DNA of 64,000 bases. Source: Rhodanobacter spathiphylli B39 (GTDB taxonomy: Bacteria; Pseudomonadota; Gammaproteobacteria; Xanthomonadales; Rhodanobacteraceae). A model generated the notes under the pieces. It was not told where the DNA came from and searched no databases. It saw nothing but the letters and a program-made list of their open reading frames with translations. Position numbers and translations under genes: made by a program. Positions 62,542 to 64,000 of this stretch are shown piece by piece. The stretch is taken from positions 26,142 through 90,141 of the forward strand of contig NZ_AJXT01000050.1 of NCBI RefSeq assembly GCF_000264295.1, in the 5' to 3' direction. The stretch's first letter is position 1; each line of letters starts with the position of its first letter.

Positions 62542-63795
62542 ATGCTCTATCAGATCCATGAGTGGCAACGTGCGTTCCTCGGCCCGCTGAGCCATTTCGC
62601 GCAGGCCAGCGCGAACATGCTCAACGACACCAGCAGTCCGTTTGCCCAGGTGCCGGGCGCGCAACGGCTGGCCGCCGGTTACGAGCTGATGCACCGGCTG
62701 GGCAAGGATTACGAAAAGCCGGAGTTCGGCATCCACAGCGCCACCGCGCATGACCACGAGATCGCGGTGATCGAACGGGTCGCGCTGGCCAGGCCGTTCT
62801 GCCAGCTCAAGCGCTTCAAGCGTTTCAGCGACGATCCCTCGACCATCGAGAAGATGAAGAACGATCCGGTGGTGCTGGTGGTGGCGCCACTGTCCGGCCA
62901 TCACTCCACGCTGCTGCGCGATACCGTGCGCACCCTGCTGCGCGACCACAAGGTGTACATCACCGACTGGGTCGACGCACGCATGGTGCCGGCGGCCGAA
63001 GGCACGTTCGGACTGGACGACTATGTCGCCTGCGTCGAGGAGTTCATCCGTCACATCGGCGCTGCCAGCCTGCACGTGATCTCCGTATGCCAGCCGACCG
63101 TGCCGGTGCTGGCGGCGGTGTCGCTGATGGCCGCGCGCGGCGAGGATACCCCGCGCAGCCTGACCATGATGGGCGGCCCGATCGACCCCCGGCGCAGCCC
63201 CACCAGCGTCGACAACCTCGCCACCCAGCGACCGCTGTCGTGGTTCAAGGGCAACGTGATCCATACCGTGCCGCCGAATTACCCGGGGCGCGGACGCGAG
63301 GTCTATCCCGGTTTCCTGCAGCACGCCGGCTTCATCGCGATGAACCCCGGCCGGCACATGACTTCGCACTGGGATTTCTACCAGGACCTGCTGCGCGGCG
63401 ACCAGGACGATGCCGAATCGCACCGCAAGTTCTACGACGAATACAACGCCGTGCTGGACATGCCGGCGGCGTTCTACCTCGACACCATCGAGAAGGTGTT
63501 CCAGCAGTTCCTGCTGGCACGCGGCCTGTGGGACGTGGCCGGTGAACGGGTCGATCCCTCGGCGATCAAGCGCAGCGCCCTGCTCACCATCGAGGGCGAA
63601 CTGGACGACATCTCCGGCCTGGGCCAGACCGAAGCGGCACACGACCTGTGCAGCAGCATCCCGGCCGGGCGCCGCGCCCACCGGGTGATCGAAGGCGCTG
63701 GCCACTACGGCATCTTCAGCGGCCGCCGCTGGCGCGAAACGGTGTACCCGCAGGTGCGGGATTTCATCCGCAAGTTTGATCAGGTGGCGAAGTAG
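62542..63795 (+). CDS. phaZ: intracellular polyhydroxyalkanoate depolymerase
   Basis: 417 residues with the PHB depolymerase start MLYQIHEWQRAFLGPLSHFA. The lipase-box-like VISVCQPTVPVLAAV carries a Cys nucleophile, as in other intracellular depolymerases. The acid is probably in EGELDDISGLGQT and the His in GAGHYGIFSGRRW. It mobilises stored polyester granules. No PHA synthase gene is in this window. Confidence 0.93.
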   Translation: MLYQIHEWQRAFLGPLSHFAQASANMLNDTSSPFAQVPGAQRLAAGYELMHRLGKDYEKPEFGIHSATAHDHEIAVIERVALARPFCQLKRFKRFSDDPSTIEKMKNDPVVLVVAPLSGHHSTLLRDTVRTLLRDHKVYITDWVDARMVPAAEGTFGLDDYVACVEEFIRHIGAASLHVISVCQPTVPVLAAVSLMAARGEDTPRSLTMMGGPIDPRRSPTSVDNLATQRPLSWFKGNVIHTVPPNYPGRGREVYPGFLQHAGFIAMNPGRHMTSHWDFYQDLLRGDQDDAESHRKFYDEYNAVLDMPAAFYLDTIEKVFQQFLLARGLWDVAGERVDPSAIKRSALLTIEGELDDISGLGQTEAAHDLCSSIPAGRRAHRVIEGAGHYGIFSGRRWRETVYPQVRDFIRKFDQVAK

Positions 63796-63839
63796 CGCTG
63801 GCAGGTTATCCGCTGCGCGGCGCGTTTCGTTGGCTTCAG

Positions 63840-64000
63840 AGTGATGGGCTTTCGTCCTCCTTCGGAGGGCAAGTTCTGTTCTCGCGTTATGCCCAGAAAA
63901 GCGAGAGCTCAAGTGCAGAGCGGTCGATCGCCTTCGGCGACCGAGTCACTTTCTCTTTGAGTGGCCAAAGAGAAAGTAACCCAAGAGAAAGGCCACCCCG
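63840..64000. repeat. third, diverged copy of the inverted-repeat family (cut by window end)
   Basis: It shares CTTTCGTCCTCCTTCGGAGG and a perfect 12-bp palindrome, ACTTTCTCTTTG-N6-CAAAGAGAAAGT (63948-63977), with the repeats around the RHS island, and continues AACCCAAGAGAAAGGCCACC. No gene is seen after 63795. Confidence 0.8.

Overview
High-GC gammaproteobacterial chromosome, most likely Rhodanobacteraceae/Xanthomonadales (Rhodanobacter- or Dyella-like). This rests on the gene order glyA-nrdR-ribD-ribE-ribBA-ribH-nusB-thiL-pgpA, a large HlyD/ABC/FtsX permease array, an intracellular PHB depolymerase and abundant short G/C-rich interspersed palindromes. The genus is an inference. I saw no tRNA, rRNA or CRISPR array.

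Region 1 (1-21.9 kb, all minus strand). One HlyD-type adaptor and one LolD/MacB-type ATPase are followed by TWELVE single-unit FtsX/MacB-like permease genes. These form six A/B pairs, with a secreted S33-type hydrolase between pairs 4 and 5. The array ends in an NtrC-type sigma-54 activator, a small secreted protein and a sensor kinase cut by the window start. A consensus-perfect sigma-54 promoter (21849-21864) sits just upstream of the adaptor gene, with a 14-bp palindrome further upstream that could bind the activator. The array therefore looks like a two-component-controlled, sigma-54-driven export or envelope-remodelling system expanded by tandem duplication.

Region 2 (22-28.2 kb). A Fur-boxed hemP with an unknown partner, an aldo/keto reductase, and a plus-strand operon of an unknown protein, a PspA-like protein, a YqiJ/NfeD-like membrane protein and a flotillin (membrane-stress cluster).

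Region 3 (27.7-37.2 kb, minus). The housekeeping block glyA, four-helix-bundle protein, nrdR, ribD, FMN riboswitch, ribE, secreted unknown, ribBA (degenerate cyclohydrolase half), ldcA, ribH, nusB, thiL, pgpA. The riboswitch lies inside the block, between ribD and ribE.

Region 4 (37.4-49.7 kb). An NmrA/TetR operon with a visible operator, ettA, pyrF, several small unknowns, an acyltransferase-3, DUF427, def, DUF4197, and cstA-ybdD (pyruvate/peptide uptake).

Region 5 (49.7-52.2 kb). A lower-GC island: an orphan, signal-peptide-bearing RHS core protein with a C-terminal HEIQH (zincin-like) domain, overlapping a small secreted putative immunity gene. Both are enclosed by 228-bp, nearly identical inverted repeats.

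Region 6 (52.2-64 kb). EamA transporter, GT2 glycosyltransferase, membrane protein, purL (with an in-frame heptamer-repeat insertion), dsbC, xerD, an RDD protein, a methyltransferase, PHB depolymerase, and a further copy of the interspersed repeat family at the window edge.
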